A stretch of DNA of 64,000 bases from Mariannaea sp. PMI_226 (taxonomy: Eukaryota > Ascomycota > Sordariomycetes > Hypocreales > Nectriaceae), in contig JANFOG010000002.1 in NCBI GenBank assembly GCA_024336345.1, forward strand, positions 1,302,001 to 1,366,000, read 5' to 3'. How positions within the stretch are numbered: position 1 is the stretch's first letter; each line of letters begins with the position of its first letter. Of the stretch, positions 11,087 through 21,600 are shown piece after piece. The translations under genes and the position numbers were made by a program. The notes under the pieces were generated by a model. That model was given only the letters and a program-made list of their open reading frames with translations, was not told the origin of the DNA and made no database searches.

Positions 11087-13298
11087 TCATTGCATGCCGG
11101 CGTCTAGCACGGTGGGATCACCGACCACATTCCAGACCTGCATAGTACCCATAGTCTGCCATAGGTCACCATCAAAATCTTCAACCAGCCCGGTCTGGTT
11201 CAGGTCCGTTAGTTGCATCGTCACAGACCCGGCGGTCTGGCGATCAAGCTCCTGCTTTACCATGTCACGGAGCGTCTTCAACTGGCGCAATAACCTCTCA
11301 AACGGGTCCTCGGACGGTTTTGCAACCTGTGCCGCTGCGGCGCCAGGGAATAGGCCATGCTTACGACGAGCAATGACTATCATGAGGTCGCGGATCTGAC
11401 CATCCATAACATCAATCAGGTTCAGCTCATCCTTGATCTGATCAAGGTTCCAACCAGGCAATTGAAGCGTCAGAAGCTTCACCCCAGTGATGAGAGCAAA
11501 TGCCAAGTCGGAGACACTGAGGCACAGGAACCGAGGGTGTTCAAGTTCGCTGCGGGCAAAGCGAACCTCGTAAAAGCACCGGAGTGAGCGGACGCAGCAC
11601 CACAGTAAGTTCAAGCGGTCTGTGAGTGGCACATACGATGCGTTGGCATGTTGGTCCGAAATGGCGATCTCATATAGAAGCACTTGAGCGATATGAACGT
11701 GAGTTTTGAGGGTATCTATGGTTTTGCGCCGAAAGAATTAATAACCGATGTCAACCAGAAGAGAGAGAGCGTATGTGAGATCCTTCTACTTACCATTATC
11801 CGCCAAACTGGGAGGAAGAGAATTGCTAAAGTGATCTAGCTGATCCTGGAAGGACTGCACCATCATAGGAAGAGGTAATTTCATCGCTTGTTTGCTAAAG
11901 TTGTCAATTGCCATTGTCAGTGAGATGGACTGGGCGAGCTGTTGGATCCGGACAAGCTTGACGAGGTACTCGTCGGATGGATGCTGCATTGTCGACTCGA
12001 GCACATTGCAGCAAGTCTCGAGCAGTTCAGTGTTCATCAGAACATCAGGTCGCTTATTTGCTGTGAAAACACTGCAACGAGAGACTTATGTTAGCCCAGA
12101 AGAATTGCATATGAAGAGGGATAGAGATGGGGTGAGGTCGCTACGAACAGCGTATTTAGGTAGTATGTGCCCGCATATGCCCTCATGTGGTCCAAATTTC
12201 GCTCTCGGTCTTGACCTTGTAGCGACTGGTCGTCTTTGAATCCTAGATTTACGCACATGGCTCTTGCTAGGAAGAGCAAGTTGGTTACTTGTGAACCTTT
12301 GAGGGCGTAGTGGAACCTATAGCGAAATCTCATGTCAGAATGAAGCATTACAAGGCCGTTCATTTTCCACAAGTTTTCCCCCCGACCATGTGAGTATGTC
12401 TTGGAAAGAAAAACTTACCATGCTACGAGCATTTGTAGCCCACGCAGAAGATCGAGGTTTCTCGTCCCATCCACCACTGCAGCCTGACCAATCTCCCCGA
12501 GCAGCTCCTTGCCGAGCTTTACTTGTCTCGAGCCGTCAAGAAAGCAGCCAACCATCATGACCGCTTTCCACATGAAAGGCTGCTGCTGCCGAAGCTCGAG
12601 GGCAGAAATGTTTGCCGGCACGAGCACAAACGGGAACAGTTCAGAGTGGATAGTCCGGTAAGCCTCCAACAGCATCTCCCCTTCCTCGCGCGCCGGCCAC
12701 CAAGAATCCCATGGTGCCCGGGATACATCTGATGGAGAAGATGCCGTCTGGCTGTCAGTGAGACCTCCGCAAACATCCCCGCCAACCGCGGGCTTCAATG
12801 GAAACAAGTGAGTGAAGCCCCATTGATCACCGCCGCCGTAGCAATGCACCGCAGCCGACTCCTCAGTCTTGGGCGAGTTGCTGCTAGATTTTGCCGATCC
12901 GTCCTGGACGTGTGATGAGAGTTCCTCAAGCCGCTTCTCAAGAGCGGCGATCTTGGATAATTTGGGGCTCTTCCGGGCCCGGGGCGGAGCCGGAGTTTGT
13001 GAGATACACGGCTTATCGAGACGGAGGCACCTGATATGCAGCAAAACGCAAACAGCCATAAAAATTAACAAAAACTGGTCGTAACAGCAATTCTGGTCGG
13101 AGGATAGGAGTACGTGCATCCGGGACATGCACGGAGCTCAAGAAGAGCGGGGTGAAAGGAATAACTGAAGAAAGAAACTCACCTCTCGCATTTGAGGCTG
13201 CCGTCAGGGCCGGGGATGCACTTTGCCTTGGCTTTGGCACAAGTAGTGCAAGCCTTCGGACCCTTGTTCTTTTGCTGCACGATGCTGGGATTCAACAT
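11087..13298 (-). CDS. Zn(II)2Cys6 fungal-specific transcription factor
   Basis: Minus-strand exons 13298-13183, 13030-12419, 12316-12152, 12071-11794 and 11715-11087 give 599 residues. Intron 1 splits the DNA-binding domain. Joined exons 1 and 2 give Cys17, 20, 27, 37, 40 and 47 with C-x2-C-x6-C-x9-C-x2-C-x6-C spacing, a classic binuclear zinc cluster. A basic linker and a short leucine-rich coiled coil (about 60-80) follow. The rest resembles the fungal transcription factor middle homology region (KGSQVTNLLFLARAMCVNLG, RNLDHMRAYAGTYYLNT). The third intron is odd. The reading that restores a smooth reading frame and family-like sequence uses a GC donor at 12151-12150 with a CAG acceptor before 12071. 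A GT alternative at 12144 needs an AAG acceptor at 12053. The target pathway is unknown. The neighbours THI6 and HEM1 are not evidence of regulation. Confidence 0.85.
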
Positions 13299-14097
13299 CT
13301 TTCTAGTGGACGGATCAATCGATCAATGCATGGAGAGACACGTCCAAGTGAAATTAAACAGAAAAGGAAAAAGAATACGCCTAGTGAACATTCTCAGATG
13401 ACAGATGATGTTGTTGCTATTCCGCCTGCAAGCCACGCACTCGGCCCCGCGGGTCCCCGTTTCGCTGGTGCTGGGATGCAGTGTTGAAGCGAGCCAGACC
13501 TGAGATCGGAACGGAGACGGAGTTGTAGAATTGGCCCGTTCCTCCGCTAGAGACGGGGCCGCGGATTATGTCAATAGTGGGGGAGTTGCCCGATCCGGCT
13601 GAAGAGTTTCACCGCCCGCCCGGTCTGGCTTGCAATTCGTGGCTTACATAATGATCTCGTCGAATAACCACCAACCTAGGAACGGAGTTGAGCTGACAGC
13701 CAACACTCCGTTGCTCGTATACTCGTACTGGATAGCGGACCTATTATCATATCAGTATCACAGCTAGTTCCACCTCAAAATTCAGGAGAAATTGGACAAA
13801 CTACATGGTACGGCACGTTACATATAAATAATACGGGTTGACACGAGGCAAAGAGTATTGGGAACTGAAGCAATAGTTGTGTGGCAGTGATCCAAAAAAT
13901 AGCCATTTTCATGGCTATGGAACAACAAAATGGTGTTTTTATTCTGCAAGTCAGTCCAGTAAAAGACAGACAATTTGAACAATACTATCTCAAAAAATTG
14001 GGCTGCAATTGTATTGCAAAGAATGGAACGATATGTTGTGGCTTCAACGCTTCAGCCTCGGGTCTTCTAACAGACCCAAAGTGCTGGCTCTAAGCCT
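13299..14097. other. Intergenic, transcription factor promoter and HEM1 3' region
   Basis: No gene seen. A 70-codon frame at 13881-14093 has no recognisable content. The sequence is GC-rich near 13440-13640 and AT-rich toward the HEM1 3' end. Confidence 0.5.
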
Positions 14098-16044
14098 TTA
14101 GGCGGCAGGGGCAGCAACATGGCTGGCCTGCTTCGTCTCCTGCTCAAGGAGGGTCTCAGTAATAGTGTTGACATCACGGCCGCTAGCGATGATCTGCTCG
14201 GTAGCCTGCTCAACCTTGAGCTGGTTGTTGGTCCAGAGAGGCTGGGGAGTGTTGCCCTCCTCGCCAACACCGATGAAACCACCCTCAGCAGCCCATTCAG
14301 AGGTGCGCTTGATTCCCAGGCGGGTCCAGATCTCGTCGACAGCCTGAACAAGTTCATCTCGGTACTCCTTGGTGTGTCCAGGGGTAGGGGTGATGCGAAG
14401 TCGTTCCTGGCCAACGGGGACGGTGGGGTAATTGATCGACTGGACGTAGATTTGGTAATCCTGGAGAAGCATGTCGGAAGCGGCCTTGGCGACTTCGGCA
14501 TTTCCGACCAGGATAGGGATAATGTGAGAGGGGTTAGGAATGACGGGGATGTCTCGAGCGGCCATGGCCTCCTTCACAGCTCGGGTGTGGAGCTGTTGCA
14601 ATCGTCGATCGCCGTCATATTCCATCTGATACTCAATGGATGCAGTGGCACCAGCCATGGTCGCAGGAGGCAGCGAAGTAGTGAAGATGAACCCAGGGGC
14701 CAGCGACCGAATCATGTCGACAAACTTGGAGCTTCCCGCAATGTATCCACCAACGCAGCCATACGCCTTGCCCAGGGTACCAGTAATGATGTCAATACGA
14801 TCCATGATAGTTCCCTGAGGCTTTCCCTCAGCGTGCGCCTGCCAATCCAGATGCTCTGCAACGCCAGCTCCATGGGGGCCGTACATGCCGACAGCATGGA
14901 CTTCATCGAGGAAGGTGATGGCGCCATACTTGTCAGCAAGGTCGCAGATCTCCTCAATTGGGCCAATGGAGCCGCACATGCTATAGACGGATTCGAAAGC
15001 AATAATCTTGGGAACATGGAGAGGGAGGGAAGCCAGCTTGGCCTCGAGGTCCTGGACATCGTTGTGCTTGAAAACGATCTTCTTCGTTCCAGAATGACGA
15101 ATGCCCTGGATCATGGAGGCGTGGTTCAGGCTGTCGGATAGAATAACGCACTCGGGCAATTTGCTGCCGAGAGTGGCGAGAGTCGCATCGTTGGCGACGT
15201 AGCAAGAGCTGAAAACGAGAGCAGCCTCCTTGGCGTGCAACTTGGCCAACGTGCCCTCAAGCTCGACGGCATGACGGTTATGGCCAGAAATGTTACGAGT
15301 TCCGCCAGCGCCAGCGCCATACTCCTCCAAAGTCTCATGCATCTTGTTCAGCACTCGAGGGTTGCGACCCATGCCGAGGTAATCATTGGCGCACCAGACA
15401 GTGACTCGCTCCTCCTTGTCGGCCATATGGGCGCGGGGGAAGCTCTTTGCAAGACGGTTGATGTTGTTGAAGTAACGGTAGGACTTGTCCTTGTGCTTCT
15501 TCTCAAGCTCGGCATTATAGAATGACTCGTAGTCGAACTTGGCTGAAGGCTCGACAGGTGCGGCAGTGGCGGCAACTCGAGGAGCAACATTCTTTCGGTT
15601 CAGAGAGATTCCGGGAGGAATTGGGGCTACAACAGGTTGTTAGAGTCTCAAGTGGAAAAAAAGTATATGGGCTGACCAAGTGGTAGCTAGCCAGTTGAAG
15701 GGAAAATGTGTATTTGAAAACATACCTCGGTCGCGACCCTCGAAGATGGGGCTCTCGACAGCGCGGGCCTCCTTGTTACGGCTGGTGTGAATTCCAGCTT
15801 TGCCAGTCTTCACATTACCGCAGAAGGAGCGGAACGCAGCAACGCCCTGCTGAGCAGATTGAACGGCCATGGCCTTGCCCATGACGGGGCAGCGGTGGCC
15901 AAGCAGTTGCAGCCTAGACATAGTGCCGCCGCAAGGCGAAGAGGCCTGGGGGCGAGCAGTAGTCGAGAGGGCACGCAGGGTGGCAGGGGAGGCCTGCTTG
16001 AGGAAGGGGCACAGGGCCTTGGACTGACGAAGAACGCTATCCAT
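14098..16044 (-). CDS. hem1: 5-aminolevulinate synthase, mitochondrial
   Basis: Two exons, 16044-15726 and 15626-14098, separated by a 99-bp intron, give 615 residues, as usual for fungal ALA synthase. The PLP enzyme condenses glycine with succinyl-CoA in the matrix, the first step of heme synthesis. The presequence (about 1-105) is Ser/Ala/Arg-rich and carries two Cys-Pro heme regulatory motifs, at Cys12 (LCPFLKQ) and Cys52 (RCPVMGK). In other organisms such motifs mediate heme feedback on import. The catalytic core has [33 protein letters not shown], the PLP-contact [15 protein letters not shown] and the Schiff-base lysine in TGTLGKAYG at about Lys393. The C-terminal tail is Ala-rich. The start was chosen as the first ATG before the targeting-type N-terminus. 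A CCAATTGG palindrome sits about 190 bp upstream. Confidence 0.95.
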
Positions 16045-16236
16045 GGTGACTTTGAATTGGGTTCCAAGGAAGTGTGTTGCGGCTGATCCAAGTTTGTTTA
16101 AGTTGTAAAGAGAAAAAGGTAGTGGTCAACGACGATGCGGCGACAAGACCGAAGAGAGTGGGAGGAGGGGCACTTCCGTCAGTACCTAGCAGGTATTCAA
16201 CGGTGTTGCACTCGCGCGATTGCAAGCGAAACCAAA

Positions 16237-16244
16237 CCAATTGG
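16237..16244. promoter_or_regulatory. CCAAT-box palindrome upstream of HEM1
   Basis: CCAATTGG reads as a CCAAT box on both strands, about 190 bp before the HEM1 start codon. The fungal HapB/C/E complex binds CCAAT, and heme and iron genes are known targets in Aspergillus. Function here is inferred from position only. I did not find a clear HapX-type RWT partner at the expected spacing on the HEM1 strand. Confidence 0.4.
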
Positions 16245-17231
16245 TGACACGAAGTTGCACAAGGCTTCAGGCAGGGTTGGAAGGTGAGAGAGGAACAAGG
16301 GCCAGGATGAGGAGAGGCTGGATGGGTTGTATTTAGAGGAAAGGAAGAGAGTGAGAAGAGAGCGAGAGAAAAGAGGTTTTCACTGATTCGGCAAAGTGGT
16401 CTTCAATTTTGCCCCATTTGGATTTCTTCTTACCTATGCAGTGACCTAAGTGACCTAAAGTACAGTACGGTATCGCCCGGCAATACAGTGCCTCCCACCT
16501 ACGAACAACTCCTCCCGACACCCAAGTAGGCACTGTATCTACGCACTAAGTGTGTAACCTACAGTACCTACTGGAATACGCTGTCAAGGCGCCGAGCTAC
16601 AGATACGCACGCGCCGCAACTGTGAATACGGTGTCCCGGTAAAGTAGTCGCCTTTCCCGGTCACCTTTCCCTCCCAAGCATACCTAGGTACCTTACACAA
16701 GTGACAGATTGCGGCGTACTATCCGATGCATCACATCTGAACCTGTAGGTACGGTACCAGGCTACGGTACTACTGTACGCACATCATTGTGCTGTAACCC
16801 ACGTCTGCCGCCGTTGCCGCAGTCCGCCGCCACCACCTCCGCCGTGGAATCGAAGTTTCCGTATAAGCCATCCATGTTACATGCATCCTTTCTCCTCCAC
16901 ACCCACCATGTTTCGCCCTTGCTGGCCCTGTGTGATAATTTTTTTTTGGGATCTCCGATCAGTTTAGATGATTAGATTTTATGGTCCGAGACACGAGGTA
17001 ATCAATTACCTTACACAGTTCCAAGCTACATACCTGGATACCTTAATTCCTATACTGCATGTGTTTCACGCCCTGCTGTACTTTACCCCTCCTACTTATG
17101 GTACACGCTGTGGAAATACTTATCCATGTGGCATGTTTCTGAACCAGGTCTCAAAGTCTCGAACCCCCCTGTTCATGCCCTGTTCATGCCTTGAGTTGAC
17201 TAACTTCTTAGTGCAAAATCTCGACCTCGGC

Positions 17232-17265
17232 GGGGTCGGAGGGGTCGGAGGGGTCGGAGGGTCGG
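17232..17265 (+). repeat. GGGGTCGGA tandem repeat, possible G-quadruplex
   Basis: About 3.8 copies of a 9-bp unit. The array contains four runs of at least three G separated by five bases, which fits a G-quadruplex pattern on the plus strand. Confidence 0.8.
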
Positions 17266-17720
17266 TATTGAGGTTGATGGTCAACTACGCCCAACGAATT
17301 GTTCGAGGGATACAAATAATGCCTCGCCTCTGATTGGCTACCATCTCTGGCAGGGGGTTCCGCTCCCACATGCGGAATCAGTTCTCCCATCTTTTTCCGA
17401 GGAAGTCAATCCGTCATTTACGCCTTGACTCATTGGTCCGGCCAAAATTGGCCGATTTCGAGAGTGTGCTTCGCTTCCCTTCTTGCGGCATGGGTGGTGC
17501 TGGCAGTTGTAGCGGTGATGACTATGGACGGCAGCCCCGAAAAGTTGAAAAAAAAAAACCATTGAGGGTGAATATCAATACATAACGCCCAAGTAACCCG
17601 CAAATGTCGTTATCGACGTATAAGGGACATTGCGGCATCCATCCAACCATTCCCGCCTTCGAAGCGGCATAATTTATTCCACAATGGAGACTATGCGGCG
17701 TCTCTTTTCCTCTTTTCCTT

Positions 17721-17745
17721 CTTTTCTTTTCTTTTCTTTTCTTTT
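17721..17745 (+). repeat. CTTTT pentanucleotide microsatellite
   Basis: Five consecutive CTTTT units inside a longer pyrimidine tract that runs from about 17699 to 17750. Confidence 0.8.
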
Positions 17746-18600
17746 TCTTACTTTCCACATACTCAGTACTGCAGAACTCACTAACCTCCCTCTCAAACTA
17801 TCTGAGTGCCGAAGCCGGCATCATCAGAGCCCCTCCCCACCCTCTTCTCCCCTTCAACGTTCACCACGTTCCCCAATCTCAACGCCAAAGACTTACCCAT
17901 CCAAATCGTACGATGTTCAGTTTCTTTGTCATCTTTATTGTTGATTTTTTTTTTCTTTGGGTTAAACCCTCATTTTTGTTGTCCTTGCACGCTCAGTTTG
18001 CTGCCCACCGTGGATCTCATCTATCTATTGCCGGGAGTTCCCGACTCAAATCAACTTGCTCTCTTCCGCTTTCACCGACATCCTCTACATACTACAAATC
18101 AATACCCCAAATGATGATCGCGTAGCTCCCACTTGATTAGTTTTGTCTCCGATTTGATTCGCTTCCTCTATAGTTACTCAAGCATAATTGCTATTCAGAA
18201 ATAGAATTCCCGCATCTAAACATGATAACTCCGCGGAATCAGTTGAGCAGATGGTGTTCCCATCGTGAGATAGCACCACTTGGGTGCATTGGCTCGTGTC
18301 TTTACACTAGATGAACTACCCTGAGGCTTCGCAAAAACAAAATTTGATGTTAACTTTTCTTTCTGTCTCCTTTTTTTTTTTTTTTCTTGTAGGGCTTCTC
18401 TCTTTGAATTGGATAACGCTACGCCTGGCAAACACAGTAAAACTTCAAATGGGTATCTCATTGGGTATCTCATAACGACTATCATATCAACAATGCCAGA
18501 AGATTCCGTACCAAATCCACGGACTGAATCTTCATCCGCTATCATCAACCTCAACCGATGAAAACACTTGTCATCGTGCTTGTCAAATGGCCGTCCCGTA

Positions 18601-21600
18601 CTAATTCGGAGGGCGTGCTCTCCTTTCATCTGTAGCTGGATACGGTCCTAGGTGCATGCCTCGTCGTCTCCTATTCTCGGCCGCTTCCCTCATTGCTTCC
18701 ATGTCCTCGCGAGCGTGCCGGCCCTGTGACATCGTTCCTCCATATGCCGTCAGTCGCTCGATATTTTGCAAGTTCTAGAGAATGTTATCGATCAGAGGAG
18801 CTCTATAGCAGCGGGTGTCAGAAGTTCCTACATGGGGATCCGGGCAGGATGAATCGCGACTACCTTGAGCAGATGTCATTTCCCCCTGAACTTGATCGGG
18901 GGCTTCAACCCGGCCCTCAATGTCTTTCCTATCCGCTAGAGCCACCCATTGAGGCGTGAAGTGGCCCGAGACCAGAGCAATCACGAACTGATCGTGGGTA
19001 AGAAGGCTCTCTAGCTCCTTCCATCGTTGGTTGTCCGGCAGAAATCCTAATCCTTTGTTTTTCCTAGCCACATCGATCTTATCTGTCAGGGTTCTTCCAA
19101 CTTTGGCAGGGTCATAAGTGGGATTTAGAAATCCACGCCGGCGTAGGTCCTTGATTCTATCCTCTAAGTGACTTCGAAAGTCATGTTTGTTTTGATTCAA
19201 GGGCTGGCTAAACAGATTTCCACTGAAGAGTCCGCGCTGTGCTGCTGTTGTCGCCGTGGGAGTTGGCGTCAGTGTCGGTACTGACGTTGATGTTGGCTTT
19301 GGTGTTGGTGGCGTTGCTCGGGGCGCATGTGTCGTGGCTGCAGCCGGAATATCAGCTGGCCCTATGGCAGTGGACTGTGAGACAAGCGGGAGTGTTCCAA
19401 AATATGTATTTGCTCCCGTAACCGGCAACGGAGCTGGCCCAGATATCTGACTTGAAGCCTGAATCGGTTGGCTAGAATGTGACGCCTATTTCCTGTCAGC
19501 TATAATATGTGGTCTAAGACCTGAGGTGACTGCTTACTGGCGAAGCTAAGCCTCGTGTCTGAGGCGCTGGCTGTGAAGCAACACCAGATCGACGGGCAAC
19601 AAGCCCACGCCCATCTGAAGTACGTTCAGTAGCACCAGGCACGTCTCCCAGTGGCTGGAGGGTAGCCGGTGGGGGATTGCTTGGATTCAAGGTTAATCGA
19701 TTAGCCTGTAACTGGGAAATATGCTGAAGGGCTGACTGGCTCTGTCGGGCCAACCGGTAAAACTCGTCCTGTTTTGACTTTTCTTGTGCCCTCGAAAAAG
19801 CAATTGGGTCAGCGACACGCAGCCGGTTCAGCTCAACCATACTGTCCACGTCCCGGCGTTCAACTTCGGTCAAGGCAACATCGGGGTCCTCCTCCTCAAA
19901 GGTGTCGGTAGAGATGATGGACCTAATGGACTGACCATTCATCTTATACCGAATGAGTTTGTCCAGGATGTGGTCTTTTCCTTCGAATTCGCTAAGACTC
20001 TTAGCCCTGGTTTCTCGGAGAGGATGTAAAAGTTCCGAATGACGATGAGACCAACTTAGAGGGTTTCTTTTATCCACCACTCTGGATGCCAGTTGCGTCT
20101 TGAAAACATGCCGGTTCTGTAGGTCCTCTTCAAAACTGCCAGCAACAACGAATGTGTAAACGAAAACAGTTTTCTTTTGGCCAATGCGGTAGGCCCGCCC
20201 AATAGCCTGTTGCTCCTGTACAGGGTTCCATTTGAAGTCAAAAATCACCACCCGGTTGGCACCATAAATATTCAATCCGACGCCTCCAGCAGTTGTAGAA
20301 ATCAGAAAAATCTCTTGTTCGCCATTGTTGAAAGTCTTGGTCAACTCTTGTCGCTTATCGATTGGAGTTTTGCCGGTCAAGCACGAAAAGCTCCTCTTTT
20401 GCATTCTGAATAAATTCACCAGATATTCGATCGCCAACAGAGACTGGGTAAAAACCAACACTTTATCTCCGATTGTTTTGGCTTCATCGAGAATGATGGT
20501 CAGCAGCTCGACTTTCCAAGATAGAGATGTGAGGTTTGGGTCGGGCGACTTAAGCTCCTTCAAAGCTTGCGGAATGATGGCTTTGGGGAAGCTAGGAGCA
20601 GCCTCGCCTGTGATCTTTGGATTCGGATTGGTAATTTGATTGATTTTTTCTTGAAAGCATCTAGGGTGGTTGCAGATGAGCCGCAAATTATCTGTTACCG
20701 CAAAAGTACGGGTCTGGGTCATGTTGTCTGTGTGGTTGATCACCGCGTCTCTGTATAAATCGTAAAGACGGAATTGCGTTGGTGTAGAAGGTACCATAAG
20801 AACAAACTCCCATTTTGGAGGCAGGTCTTCCTTCAAGCATGTCTTAATCGTAGCCCGGTTGACCTTGGGGGCGACCATCACTTTGAGCGCTTCTAGTTTT
20901 TTCAAGGCGTTACGCTTCTGAGGACCTGTACTGTCCTTCCAAAGACCATGCTCAATGGGCTTTGCATAGATTTCGCGAAACTCGGTAATGGGACCCAAAA
21001 AGTTCGGAGCCACCCAATCGATCATGGAGTGGTACTCTAGCACGTTGTTTGCCAGAGGTGATCCTGTGAGTGCAATTCGACTTTTTGTGACGAATCGGGA
21101 GCAGCATTCGTTTGCCTGGGTTTTCGGGTTCTTCATGAGATGTGCCTCATCTGCGATAACAACATTGGCCCTTTTGAAGAGCAGGTCTGCTGAATCTGGA
21201 TATGCGGAGGCCATTTCGCCAAGCATGAAATATCCAATCACGAGAACTCCGCCATCTCGCGCCCATTTTCGAATCGTTTCCGGTCTCTCAATGTTAGTCA
21301 TTGAGGCATCAATCCTCCTGAATTCGCCAAGAACCCCATCCGGTGCCCACATAAGGAATTCATCAACCCAGTTGTCTACTAAACCAGGAGGACAAACAAC
21401 GACGGTCTTGGATTCCCGAAGATCTTTTGGAATTTGAGCCCGCACACTAGGGTCCAGGGAGATAGCCGCTTCTCGAATTACAACAAGTAGTGTAATGGCT
21501 TGCATAGTCTTCCCCAGGCCCATGGTATGAGCCAGCAAACAGCCTTGCCGGATTCTCGGGTCAAGTACGATTTGGTTCCACATAAAGCGAACGCCCTCTA

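Larger units (their letters stand above)
16045..18600. other. 2.5-kb gene-free region between HEM1 and the SNF2 gene
   Basis: I see no gene. The first part holds the HEM1 promoter. From 16440 to 16780 there are many GTAC-containing short motifs (CCTAGGTACC at 16683-16692, GGTACGGTACC at 16748-16758). A GGGGTCGGA tandem array lies at 17232 and a CTTTT array at 17721. Open frames here are low-complexity. Confidence 0.5.

Noticed and set aside
14119..15141. 340-codon open frame antisense to HEM1
   Set aside because: It mirrors the codon-biased HEM1 exon, has no recognisable domain or independent promoter, and is explained by base composition at third positions.
17130..17230. Possible minus-strand tRNA (B-box-like GGTTCGAGACT near 17155-17165)
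   Set aside because: The upstream sequence lacks a proper A-box and acceptor-stem complementarity.
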